Part shown: positions 1 to 11,100 of the stretch, piece after piece
How positions within the stretch are numbered: the first letter of the stretch is position 1
Layout of the letters: every line of letters begins with the position of its first letter
Assembly: GCA_033557465.1 (NCBI GenBank)
Contig: CM066044.1
Span: 194,982,184-195,046,183 of the forward strand
Direction: 5' to 3'
Source of the DNA: Ichthyophis bannanicus
Lineage: Eukaryota > Chordata > Amphibia > Gymnophiona > Ichthyophiidae
DNA length: 64,000 nucleotides
Program-made: the position numbers and the translations under genes
Notes under the pieces: generated by a model
What the model was told of the DNA's origin: nothing
The model's database searches: none
Seen by the model: only the letters and a program-made list of their open reading frames with translations

Positions 1-75
1 CTGGTAATGGGCTATGGGGGGTTTAGGACTGATAATGGGCTATGGGGGGGCTAGGACAGGAAATGGGCTGGTCAC
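1..75. repeat. 28-bp tandem repeat, about 2.6 units
   Basis: Two adjacent 28-bp units (1-28 and 29-56) differ at only a few bases. Both contain ATGGGCTATGGGGG, and a third partial unit follows from 57. The window starts inside the array, so the full copy number is unknown. No coding role is seen. Confidence 0.7.
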
Positions 76-285
76 TTGGGAGGATCTGGATATCCCACTT
101 CCTGACGCTTCGGCACGCAATAACTGCAGATTCATGTGAGGTGATTCAGAATCTTAAATCTCGCTCATATCTTGCCCACCCCATCTTTTCGGATGAAGCG
201 GGTGGGACAGCCCCCACTTTGGCTACCACGCTTCAGAAACCAAAAGACCCACCCACAGAAGGAAGTAGGGAGGCAGGGTCTAGTG
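76..285. other. Unassigned sequence left of a hAT MITE
   Basis: There is no recognisable protein or repeat here. It could be the continuation of the decayed DIRS gag copy to the right, split by the MITE, but translation of the minus strand gave no convincing match to the gag copies elsewhere in the window. Confidence 0.3.
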
Positions 286-539
286 CAGGGATGGGCAAAC
301 TACGGCCACTAAAATTGAAGGTACTATTTTATGAAAGAAATACATTGCATAAAAGTTTTGTAAAATAACTCTTTTTATGCTTTTCTACCTTAAATTAATC
401 TAAACATTTAATGTTACAAATTTAAATTTAATTTATATTAATTCACACATACACACCGTCCATCTACTCTTGGTCCGGCCCCCGGGTCCAATATATGAAC
501 CCATTGCGGCCCTCGAGTCAAAAGGTTTGCCCACCCCTG
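286..539. mobile_element. Non-autonomous hAT-type DNA transposon (MITE)
   Basis: The 254-bp element has terminal inverted repeats: CAGGGATGGGCAAAC on the left and GTTTGCCCACCCCTG on the right. The flanking octamers, gtctagtg and tgctagat, share only the CTAG core, which fits the hAT target preference but is a weak duplication. The middle is AT-rich and non-coding. It lies at the left edge of DIRS copy 1 and seems to have inserted into it. The hAT assignment rests on the termini and 8-bp spacing. Confidence 0.65.
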
Positions 540-579
540 TGCTAGATGGAGAACGATACTGACAGTTCTGATTCAAGGC

Positions 580-1754
580 AGTTAGTACTGCGTCGTCGGT
601 TCCCGGTATCGATTCCAAGCTAGGCATAGAAAGGATCGATGGCACCGATGGAACTGCAGGAAACGACATCGACACCGGTACCGGCATCGGGGATGGTAAT
701 GCCATCGTAGCAGGTATCTGAGGTTGCCGAAGCGGTACAGAGGTAACCAGAGAGCTTTGGTGATTATCCCCGGTACTACGTAGTTGGAGGCGACATGGAT
801 CGGCTCCGAAACGCGTCGGAACCAAGTCATCTAGACTGGATATGGATTCCAAACTGGGCATCGAAACGAGCGTCGGTGGTGGAATCGGCGATGCCGCTAC
901 CTGAAGGTCAATCGGAATCGTATCGATCGGTACCGAAGGCACCGAGGACGATGCCCGGTGAAGAGAGGAACACTCGACACCGGTGCCGATGCCGGGGGAT
1001 CGGCACCGCTCGAAGCCGGCACCAACCCCGCGCATGGCTGGGAAGCAGGAAACCCAGTCTGGGTCGGGTCGATCGGTCTCGAAGGTACCGAGGACACCAG
1101 ACGACGACCCCTGGTGAAGAGAGGAGCACTCGACACCGGTGCCGATGCCGGGGGAGCGGTACCGCTCGAAGTCGGTACCAACCCCACGCATGGCGGGGAC
1201 GCAGGAAAGCCAGTCTGGATCGAGTCGATCGGCCCCGAAGGTACCAAGGACACCCGCTGACGATCCTCGGTGAAGAGTGGAGCACCGGTGCCGATGCCGG
1301 GGGATCGGTACCGCTCGAAGCGGATACCACCCCCGAGCATGGCTCAGGTATGTTCTGTGAGGAGTGAACCCCAGGAACAACCTGAAACCCCGTAAGTGCT
1401 TTGGAGCCCGAAGACTCCCGCCGGGGTCTTACTGCCAATGGGGTCTTGAGGGCAAGGCAAGGAGCCGTCATCATGCTGGGCATGAAACCTACCTATCAAG
1501 AATTGGCTAGTCTTAACAGACTGTTTGTGGGTTACCTGATCCTGGAGAGAAGAATAAACCCGTGACCTCACCTCAGGAGGAAAAAGGGCATCGAGGGATA
1601 CCCGAAAAAGAGAAGGTCTTCTCCCGATACTAAAGCCTGATGGACCAGGGGAAAAGGGGTCAGGACCCAAACAGGTTAGACACCAGGCACTGGAGTCTAA
1701 AAAGAAAACTAAGTTTCCGCAGTGAAGGCACTTCTTAGGGGAAGAAGGCTCCAT
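580..1754 (-). pseudogene. DIRS gag-like protein remnant (copy 1)
   Basis: Minus-strand fragments read from about 1754 down to 580. The N-terminal part contains the pair CLHC ... CLTCLGPDPF, a cysteine motif that recurs as CLRCLGPDHD and CFKCLGPDHS in other DIRS copies here. Downstream is a Ser/Pro-rich stretch matching the copy-4 protein (shared phrases such as PPASAPVSS and MPSLESIS). The reading frame changes at least twice (near 1344-1380 and within 900-1000), so it is broken. DIRS gag presumably coats the element RNA; that role is inferred from the family. A 52-codon tandem repeat (957-1340) lies inside it. Confidence 0.72.
957..1340 (-). repeat. 156-bp (52-codon) tandem repeat inside DIRS gag
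   Basis: The landmark GGTGAAGAG recurs at 957, 1113 and 1269, exactly 156 bp apart, giving about 2.5 units with strong similarity. As 156 is a multiple of three, the repeat preserves frame: on the minus strand each unit reads through APLFT... to PPASAPVSS. Copy 4 has only one clear and one very degenerate equivalent (63421-63660), so the array is expanded here. Confidence 0.85.
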
Positions 1755-1886
1755 ATTGGAAAGGCCTGTTAGGCCTCAATAAGATAAAAGAAAAAACTGA
1801 GGAGAAGTTATTTCTCTAAGTTGGAAAAGAAAAGAATAAAGCACCGGCGGTACCGGTATCGGCGGGAAAGACAGCCGCGACCACAA

Positions 1887-3483
1887 GAATTTTACCCCAT
1901 TTCAAAAGTGTCATTAAAAACAATCATCTCCAGCCTAAATACCACAACTTCAAACTTAGATCCATGCCCAATATCATGGATAAAAAACACACTACCAACT
2001 CTACTATCCTATATCCTCCCAATAGTAAACCTCTCACTCACTCAAGGATACCTTCCATCCCCGCTCAAACATGCACAAATACGTCCAATTTTAAAGAACT
2101 GCAAACTAGATAAAACTTTGCCAACATCATATAGGCCCATTTCTAGTATACCATTCTTAGCCAAAGTAATTGAAAAGGTAGTGCAACTACAGACACAGGA
2201 ATTCATAGACTTATCTTACCCACTCGATGAACAACAATATGGTTTCCGGCCCCGCCATGGAGTAGAAACGCTTCTAGCAGTATTAATAGATACACTCCTA
2301 AAAGGAATTGACAATCACAAACAGGCATACATTCCTCTTCATTGACATATCAGCAGCTTTTGATAGCGTGCATCACTCAATATTGCTCAACAACCTAAGA
2401 CAGTTAGGCATAAACTCCACCGTACATAAATGGTTCACATCTTATTTACATAACAGAACACAAAATGTAAGAGCAGGCAATCAAACATCCAACACATACA
2501 AACAAGAAATAGGTTTACCACAAGGTTCAGCACTGTCAGCCCTACTTTTCAATATCTATATAAAACCAGTCTGCAATATCTTTAAAAAATTTGGAGTACA
2601 ATATCACCTTTATGCGGATTATGATGTACATACCTTTTACGATTCCTAACCTACCGATTCAACTTCTATCAGACTGCTACAATGAAATTACATACTGGCT
2701 AAAAACCCAAAACCTCCACATAAACCATGCTAAAACCGAAGTCCTAATCGTTACAAAAAACCAAACATTCACTCCTCCAACCCATATAACACTACAAAAC
2801 CAAGAAATTAAAATAAAAAATGAAATAAGATATCTAGGTGTCATTTTAGATACACACCTTACTATGGAAACGCACATTAGAAATACATTAAAGAAAATTT
2901 ACTTCAAACTCAAAATCCTCAAGCAATTACGCCCCCTTGTATTTATACAAGATTTTATCAATATAATCCAGGCTACCGTAACTCCACACTTCGACTTCGC
3001 TAACTTAATACTTATAGGCATTTCAAAACAAAACATCAAAAGATCCAACTTGCGCAAAATGCCGCAGCTAGAATTATATTAAAGATAAATTCACTCCAAC
3101 ACATTACACCGATACTGGCATCCCTTCACTGGTTACCAATACATAGCAGGATAACATACAAAACAATAATAACTACTTTCAAAGCCCTAAATGACATGGC
3201 CCCGAAGACACTCTGTAACCTAATAAGCAAAGAACCACCTAAGACCACTCATAGAAAAGGACAATCAAATAAACTTAAGATGCCAAAAGAATATATACGA
3301 ACTCACAAATCAACAAATAATAGAGCCTTTTCCCACATAGCCCCAACAGTCTGGAACTCTTTACCAGAGGACTTACGTTCACTAACAGAGATAATAGAAT
3401 TCAGAAAAAAATTGAAAACCTATCTATTCACTAAACACTATAATACCATAGAAAACCCTCCACTCAACTTAGATAAAGGATAA
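1887..3483 (+). pseudogene. L2 reverse transcriptase, broken
   Basis: Fragments in order: 1887-2345 (RT fingers, SYRPISSIPFLAKVIEKVV, then QYGFRPRHGVETLL), 2308-2649 (FIDISAAFDSVHHSILL with the first catalytic Asp, then GLPQGSALSALLFNIY), 2591-3082 (YLGVILDTHL) and 3196-3483 (C-terminal). Frames shift near 2340, 2640 and 3080. The catalytic loop reads YADYD instead of the usual YADD, so an extra codon sits in the active site. The open frame starting at 1821 is a chance fusion of DIRS leader to L2. Non-functional. Confidence 0.85.
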
Positions 3484-3870
3484 ACATGAATCTGCCCAAA
3501 ATCAAGATTATACCCCCTTCTATAATCAATATGTACAAACTTAAATGAATAATCATTCCATTCCTATGCATTGATACCCTACTTGTATATAGTTACAACT
3601 GTTTTAGAGACAGTACTTCTGTTTTAGAGACAGAACTTCTGTTTAAATTGTAATACAGTGTTAGTTGATTTACTGAATCATTCTGTTTAACCTTTAAACC
3701 CTTTGTTGCACAAGTTAAGATGTTCTATGTAAAAAGTTATAATTGTTCTATGTAAAACAAGCTCTGCATTGTTAATTGTTGTTAATTGTACACCGCAACT
3801 GATCGCTGGAAGATGCGGTATATAAATAAGTGTTAAATAAAAAATAAAATAAATAAGAAAACAAGAAAAT
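1887..3870 (+). mobile_element. L2-type LINE inserted in DIRS copy 1
   Basis: Plus-strand reverse transcriptase sequence is followed by the L2-like C-terminal phrase VWNSLPEDLRSLTEIIEFRK and a 3' end with GATGCGGTATATAAATAAG and an A-rich (AAATAAA)n tail, as in L2 elements. The 5' end is truncated inside the ORF: the endonuclease is missing. The insertion interrupts the DIRS leader between 1886 and about 3880. Confidence 0.85.
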
Positions 3871-3879
3871 AAGAAAATA

Positions 3880-4095
3880 AGGATTTTAAAGAAAAAAGTT
3901 TCTGCGGTGACAGGAGGTACGTCCTGTTGGCTCCGCGGAAAAACGAAAACTGGGGAAAGGCGGGAAGTCACCGCGCAGGCGCAGGGGATGCTCCCAAAGG
4001 CTTTCTGATTGGATGCTGGGGAGCATTTCCGTGTGGGCTCCATCGGCGCCGACGTACCCATATGTGAAGACTCATTCCTGCTTGTTCCTGGAGAT
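3880..4095 (-). repeat. Right terminal repeat of DIRS copy 1
   Basis: This matches 50670-50886 (copy 2) throughout, for example tctgcggtgacagga, the GGATGCTCCCAAAGG block and CATATGTGAAGACT. The stretch holds CATCGGCGCCGACG where relatives carry the palindrome CGTCGGTACCGACG. On the element sense (minus) strand it is the 5' terminus and begins ATCTCCAGGAACAAGC. Confidence 0.8.
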
Positions 4096-5039
4096 CAGGC
4101 ATGTCCATCAGGTAGATCGCCAACCTCACTTGGCTCCATCTCTCCAGCAGCTCGCCCCATCGCTAGGAGAGAGCTCGTGCCAGCAGGTCGCCTGCCAAGG
4201 GCTTGCTGCCGCTGCTGATCCTTTGCCTGTCTTTTTTCCCTCCCTGTGGGAATCTTGCCTGCGGGTATATTGGGGGCGCTTGTTATTTTCGTGCCAATAG
4301 TTTGTGGGTACCCCAGGGGGCCGCCGCTCGCACCCCGCAACGAGACACCACAGGCCCGGCATCATACCTGGTCTCCTGCCTCTCAGAATCACCCATTCCT
4401 GCCCCCACCCTAACACCACTTAGAAGTGTGTTATATACCAGGTGATATCCATTCGCCCAGGCTTTACCTGAATACACTTACCGTATTAGTTGTGTCATGT
4501 GCTGGTCGTTGGTCGCTTTATAGTTCGCTTTCATTAAACGTTTTTGGGCAGACACAACAAAGTGTCAAGAATTTGGTGATTTTGGCGGGCTTTTCCAATT
4601 TTGTTCTAACTTCCCTAAGCCTTGCCTTCGAATTGGTTCAAACCACTGTGACTTTTGCTTGCCTCTGCAATTTTATTTTGCCTTGCCTTTGCGTTGATTC
4701 TACACTGTGTGCAGAATTTATTAAATCACGTGTCGTGGTATTTGAATTTGTTTGGCGGTATTTGATTTTATCTGGTTTGCTAGACAGGTGTTTGAGTTTT
4801 TTTGATGATTGTTTGGTGGTATTTGATTATTGGTGTCAGTATGATGACTTCTTATTTTTACTTTTAGAACTGCATGTGTGGTTTTGGCATCTCCGGTCCT
4901 TGTATTGCACATCATCCAGAGGTCTTCAGTTCCTGTTGATCTTTAATACTTTGGGACAGTGACAGTTTTGGACCAGATTCAGCCAGTGTTTATACTAACT
5001 TAGCAGATTTGGCCTTCTTACATCCAGCCACTCCAGTAT

Positions 5040-6975
5040 AACGAAGAAGAGTGTTCCAAAGAAGAGCAAAACCTACCACTTTCATGATGAATGGGAAATG
5101 GACTACTACTTCATCATGGTGAAAGACAAGTGTTGTTGTCTAATCTGTAACACCCCAGTATCCTTGCCCAAAAAGGGTAATCTGGAACGTCATTATAAGG
5201 CTCTGCATAGCAATAAGTTTGATGCTGATTTTCCACCCAAAAGTGAAATTCGTAAACTGAAGCTCAAAGAACGTAAATCGAAATTGGCTACTCAGCAACA
5301 GTTGATGGCGAAGCCAAGGTCACATTCGGTCAATGCAACCATAGCATCCTTCAAGGTCAGCAACCTGATCGTAAAGAAATGCAAACCTTTAACTGAAGGG
5401 GAATTTGTAAAATATTGTTTTCCTGAAGCAGCTGACAATCTTTTTGAAGAATTTAAAAATAAGAGAGAGATCATAGCTGCTATTCAAGATGTACAATTGT
5501 CAAGAAACACCATCGTACGGCGAATAGAAAAGATGTGTGGAGACACAACTGAGCAATTGTTGGAGGATGTTTCAAATTGTATTGCTTTCTCACTCCAACT
5601 GGATGAATCTACAGACATAAGAGACATAGCCCAGTTACTAGTTTTTATCCGGATGGCTTTTGAAGACTTCAGTGTTAAAGAACTACTTGGAATGATTTCT
5701 TTAAAAGGGAGAACTACCGGTCAGAAAATATTCAGTTCTTTCCATTCTTTTGTGACAAAGTGTAATCTTCCATTGCAGAGGCTTGTTTCCATCACTACTG
5801 ATGGAGCAAGAGCAATGACAGGTGAGGTTAACGGTTTCATAGCCCTCTGTAGACAGCATGACGACTTCCCAGATTTCCTCTCTTACCACTGTATCATTCA
5901 CCAGCAAGTTTTGGCAAGCAAGAGACTCAATACAAAGACTGTCATGGACATCACTTTCAAAATTGTAAATTCAGTTTGTGGAAGATCACTTCAAAGACGG
6001 CTTTTCAATCTTACTCTTGATGAAGGGGCAGTGGAAATAATTTCGCACACAGATATGGCCCCACCCTTATACTTAATTTCCCCACCCTTGTATGTAACGC
6101 CGCTTTGACCCGGTGAAAAGCGGGATATAAATACAGTTAAATAAATAAATATAAGGTGGCTAAGTAGGCACAAATTTCTGCAAAGATTTCATGATTTGCT
6201 GAATGAAATAATAAGTTTTTTGAAGGAGAGGGGAGATGACCAAGCAGAGTTGGAAGATGAGGAGTAGTTATGTGATCTGGCATTTCTCGCTAACTTTACA
6301 GGCAAACTAAGTGATATGAACCTTGAACTACAAGGTAAAAACAAATGCATTGGAGAGATTACAGTTTTATCCTACAAGAGCAAATTTGAGCTAATAATGA
6401 CTGACCTTGAAAACAACACTTTTGATCATTTTCCTAATACACAGGACCATCTGGGACATTATCCAAATTTTGTTTTTCAGAATGAGACGTATGTGACAGA
6501 AATCTGTTTCGTTATCCAGGAATTCGAAAATAGATTCTGTGACTTCCAAAAAATTGGAACAGTTGTGGAGTACTTGTCATACCCATTCAAAGTAGATGTG
6601 GACATTAAAGAAACTGCAGCTGCTATCAGTAAAAATTACTCATCAAACAAGCCATCTCTTGAAAACGAAATATTAATCCTTAAAAATGACATTTTTCTCA
6701 AGACCCATGCTGAGCAACAATCGTTTTGGAAGCTAGTGCCTAGAGACAAATTTCCCAACTTGAGAAGATGCCGTGAAGCTGTACACTCCTGTTTCAGTTC
6801 AACTTATTTGTGTGAATCTGTGCTTTCCCATCTGAAAATGAGAGAGTACACAACGTTCCAACATGACAGCTGAACATCTCCAGGATTCCCTGAGACTCAC
6901 CCTCACGCAATATTCACCCAACTTCAAAAAGCTGGTGGATGAAATGCAGGCTCAGACGTTTCACTAATGAGCAAG
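5040..6975 (+). pseudogene. hAT transposase (zinc-finger/hAT type), broken
   Basis: An open frame at 5098-6108 begins with a C-x2-C...H-x4-H finger (CCLICNTPV ... HYKALH). It is followed by LQLDESTDIRDIAQLLVFIR and ITTDGARAMTG, typical of the RNase-H-like catalytic core of hAT transposases that include GTF2IRD2/ZBED-type domesticated genes. The frame is interrupted at about 6056-6160 by a short LINE tail. It resumes in 6316-6873 and again, frame-shifted, to about 6975. An internal stop lies near 6265. It is not functional; the closest family is a judgement from motifs, not a search. Confidence 0.8.
6056..6160 (+). mobile_element. Short L2-like 3' tail inserted in the transposase
   Basis: The segment contains CGCTTTGACCCGGTGAAAAG, then GCGGGATATAAATACAG and an (AAATA)n tail, the form of LINE 3' ends elsewhere in the window. 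It splits the hAT transposase frame. Its exact left boundary and target duplication are unclear. Confidence 0.6.
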
Positions 6976-7369
6976 AGCGAAATATTAAAGATTGTGCAAG
7001 ATCAGCCTGGATCAATACTCAACCTAAATTTAACACAAATTACTCAATAAAAGTTAAAGAAAGTTATTAAGACAGTTAAAGAAAGTTATTACTCAATAAA
7101 ACTTTAAGAAAAAATGTACTTTCCATTTCCCCTCGCAGTTCTTACTGGATCTTCGTCTGTTTTGTTTTTGCTTAATTTGCTTAACAGCTGATCACATCCA
7201 AGTAAATGACAGAAGGTTCATTAAAAATGGGCGGGGGGGAATCCTCCAACTTTATTGGGTTAAAATTTAATTTGAAACTAATTTGAAACTTAATTTTCAT
7301 GGTGGTAGATCACCGGCACTTTTGGCCAGAAAAAGTAGATCACGACCTGTTCGAAGTTGGACATGCCTG

Positions 7370-7479
7370 GCATATAACATAAGCTACATTATGTTTCTCC
7401 CATTTATGTTTACAGAACAAAATCCTTAACACAATAATAAATAAAAATAAAAAGAAGCATGAACCCCCTCCCCCAAGAA
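7370..7479. other. Unassigned spacer
   Basis: This is AT-rich sequence between the hAT element and an L1-like fragment. I see no gene or motif. Confidence 0.3.
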
Positions 7480-7940
7480 TCACCTTTCCATAAAATTATG
7501 AGGGCAGGGCCCAGATGTTTTATGACCATAGTCTAGCTTATTACCTCACTGCCGAGCTTTCCATTGCCTAAAGGGATTTCTCACCTCTTGGAAGTTATTC
7601 TCCCCATTATGCTGCAGGGCCGTTAACTCTGCCATCCAATAATCTGATCCAATTTTCCCTGGGCTTGCTGCTAAAGACAGTCCCAGCCACAATTAATCCA
7701 AAGCCAAAATATTTTGCTTCCACTCTTGTCATGTCTTGTTGGCTTTTATTAAATAATGCCAATGACATCTGAGAAAGGATCTTTTTGCCAATTACCTTCC
7801 TCAAAAGGGTAAACGCTTGTTTCCAAAAAAAACCCTATATTGGGGCAGATTCACCACATGTGCAGATGTTTCCTCCATCCCACATTTCTTCCAGCGCTCC
7901 CCGTCCCCAATATTCAGTGTTTAAAATATTCGCAAAGGAG
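7480..7940 (-). pseudogene. L1/Tx1-like ORF2 C-terminal fragment
   Basis: On the minus strand, sequence around 7860-7600 reads FFWKQAFTLLRKVIGKKILS. This resembles the region after the CPxxxxFW motif at the C-terminus of L1/Tx1 ORF2 proteins. It is separate from the larger element to the right, whose own 3' end (AATAAA-like, minus strand) lies near 7960. No intact frame. Confidence 0.5.
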
Positions 7941-8168
7941 TATAGTACTATCTTTAACACATTTTTAATAAGTTTATTGAGCTTTAATTACTATAACAAA
8001 TAACAATGCATGTGACAGGCCATATCTGCTTACATAGAAACTTCACAAGCACCAAAACATAATGGTAACACAGCATAAACACTATAAACAATGCACGAGA
8101 TCCCTTAAAGCACGATATGTTTAAACACACCCCATCTTCTAACCCCCGCCCATTTGCCTCCCTTTCCA

Positions 8169-11100
8169 CTAACCTGGGGTATTTACTCTGAAATTGATGC
8201 CATAGTCATTTATAACAGATCTATTGTGGTTTACTATATTCCCCGTAGGCATAACTCTCTTCTTGACCAAGGCTGTGCATAAGATGTATCCACTGCTTGA
8301 AGGCAGGTGCCCTATCCCCCCACCCCAACAATGCAAGATTACCTTCTTCACCTCCCATACGCCCATCATAATAAATTTACCATCGACCTTCCAAATCCTT
8401 TGGTCTCGGAGCGGTCCCTTCTCCCCCAACGTCAGCAACCCATAAGTCCACTCTATACATTTATTGAGTATTCCTTCCAAACTCTGAAGAGCCTTCCTCC
8501 AGATATCCATTAGAGATGGGCACCCCACAAAAGAAAGCCAGAATGTCTCATATCCCCCTTTACATTTGTCACATTACCCTGAGTCCCACATTCCCAACTG
8601 AGCACCTCTCTTCTGGGTAAGGTAACCCCTGTGCAGGATTTGGTATTGCATTTCCTGATATCTAGCATTACAAGTCACTTTAGAAATCTGTAGGAAACTT
8701 CTCCTCCATATCCTTCGCAATGTCATCTGCCCACTGCTTCGCTAATCTCCCCACATATTGCGTGTTTAGCATATCCCTGAGCATGCGGTACCAATGTGAC
8801 ATCTTATTCCACCGAGGCGCCAACTTGCGCAAATCATCATCCCCCTCCTTAATGTCCACCTCTTCTGGCAGCCTGTAATATTTGCCAATAACATCTACGT
8901 TGCAGATACTGGAATCCAGCAAGCCCCAAAATAGTTGTCTTTGTTTATGAAATTTTACAATAATTACACAAGGTAAATATAAGGAAAAGAAACGAAAAAA
9001 AATACACTTGATCAAACCTGATCACAGAATTAAAAATAAGGAAAATCAACACTGCTAGCCCAGATCAAGGGAGAAAACAAATACAAGATATTCACAAAAT
9101 AAACATTATTAGGATAAATCCCCAGCTCCTTGATACCAAAAATAAATATCATCATCATAAAGGAAATCCCAAAATATTTTGAAGGCGCTCAAAAGAGCGG
9201 AACCTCCCTTGCCCCCAACCGAACAAATGCCCCAAGTCTATCCTTTGGTCCTTCTCCCATTCAAAAAACTGTGTGTGCCCCTGCCCCGGCTCAAAGCTGG
9301 GGTTGCCAGTCACCTGCAGGAAAGGGGTCACCTTCCAACTGCAGTGCCCCTTAGAAGCCTTCCAGAGGGCTTCCATAAGGCAGCATAATCAACAAAGCAT
9401 AAGATTTGCTCACTCATTCTGCCCTGCTGGAACGCCCTTCCCTCCGTCCAGAGATGTTTTCACAAATTCAAATCCATGCTAAAGATTCACTTGTTCCACC
9501 TCGCCTTTGACCTCACTCGGTCCCAAAGCTAGCTACTCCCCTTCATACCCCTCCCATACACTCCCTCTTCTTTTTTCTACTTTCCTCTATCACTATCCTA
9601 TTCTATCAAAAATTGCTGTTCTTTTCCTTTCTTTTGATTCTGTTGCAGCAAATTTTGTTTATTGTAAAATGCCCTGGTGCCTGTGTAAAGGCACGCTATA
9701 TTAAGTGCATAAATAAAGATAAAGCAACCCCGCTGGGTCATATGTTGTGGCTCTGGTAAAGGCTTCAAGTACTCATTGCATCAAGGCTGCAACATTATAC
9801 ATCCTGATTCTCAGCAAACCCAACTTCCCCTTTCCCATGATCCAAAATCAATTTGGCATAGCTAATCCTTGCCCTTCTCCCCCTCCATACAAAAGTACGC
9901 AACAGGCTTTTGAGCTGGTTTTCTTATGCCCGTTTTACCCATATGGGCAACATTTGTAATTGGTATAAAATCTTTGGAATCATGACCAGACTGGTGCCAC
10001 CCTCCCATAGGGGCAATTTGGCCCATTTTGTGCACAATTTCTTTATCTGACAGACTTTCTCCTGTATGTTTTTGCTAGATAATATTCATATCTTAGTGAA
10101 TATAGATACCAAGATACTTTAAGGGACCCTCTGAACATTTAAAAGGGCTACTAGCATCTACCACCCACTTCCCCCCCCTCCAAAACCCTAGGCCTTGGAC
10201 TTCTCTCCATTAACCTGCAAGCCCAAGTAACTTTCAGATTGGTCAATCTGGTCCATCAGTTCCTGCAGTCCTTCCATATGCTGAATACTTATCAACATGT
10301 CATCCACGAACATGCTAATTTTGAAGACTTGCTGGCCATCTATTAACCCTTGGAGTTTATGAAGCACGCAGCTTAAGGGCCAATGGTTCTAAAGACATGA
10401 AAAGCAGTGAGGAGAGAGGGCACCCCTGCTGGGTCCTTCTTCTAAGCTCATAAAGCTCCGTAAGGCACCCGTTTAGCAGAATCTGCACACAGGGGCCATT
10501 ATAAAAGGTCTTTATGAATCCCAGGAAGTGTTCTCACACCCCAAATTTATTTAAAGCCCCAAAAAGGTAATCCCAGCCCCTCTGTAGAAGGCCTTTTCAG
10601 TGTCCAGGCTCACCACCACCTTTCCCCCCCTTTCACTGCTTGACATTGCCGAAACAATGTCAATATTGTTGCCAAGTGGCCCGTAGAACTCCTGCCTTTT
10701 ACAAACCTTACTTGATCTGGGTGAATCAGCATGGGACCCACATCCCTCAATCGCTGGGCCAAGACTGCTGCCAGAATTTTCATGTCTTGGTTTAAAAAAA
10801 AGAAATAGACCTTTAAGACTCTATCCTGTCTGGATCCCTTCCCGGTTCGGGCAGCAACACCACCAGGACCCTATTTGCATGTGTCCCAAAGCCCCCCACC
10901 TTTACTGCTGCTTCCCCCATATCTTGCAGCGGCTGTGCTATATTAGCCCCCAGAATTTTATAGAATTCCAGGCTCTGCCCGTTCAGCCTTGGCATTCTGG
11001 CCAGTTGCAGCAATTTAATGCATGCCAAGATCTCACCTTCTAATATCAGCCGGCTCTCTGCGTCGATATGGAGGAGCAGGCCCTCAAAGAACTTCTCCCT

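Larger units (their letters stand above)
540..4095 (-). mobile_element. DIRS retrotransposon copy 1, decayed and split by an L2 LINE
   Basis: Two blocks, 540-1886 and about 3880-4095, belong to one minus-strand DIRS element. The first encodes a gag-like protein. The second is the right terminal repeat, recognised by its match to the termini of copy 2 (50670-50886) and copy 4. The copy-2 leader is continuous across the junction (compare 50600-50690), which shows that 1887-3870 is a later insertion. RT, recombinase and the left terminus are absent. The right end at 4095 ends in ...CTGGAGAT like other family members and abuts a hAT terminus. Confidence 0.8.
4096..7369 (+). mobile_element. hAT DNA transposon with decayed transposase
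   Basis: The left end reads CAGGCATGTCCATCAGG. The reverse complement of the right end reads CAGGCATGTCCAACTTCG, so the first 12 bases are identical, and the element encodes a hAT-like transposase. Flanking octamers (ctggagat and gcatataa) do not match. The left flank is exactly the end of DIRS copy 1, so the original left duplication may have been separated by DIRS insertion. Length is about 3.3 kb. Between 4100 and 5040, and after 6970, I see only non-coding sequence. Confidence 0.72.

Noticed and set aside
433..1380. Long Pro/Arg-rich open frame suggesting a host gene
   Set aside because: It matches the gag-like sequence of DIRS copy 4 and contains a tandem repeat; overlapping open frames on both strands come from the repeated GGTACCG-rich composition.
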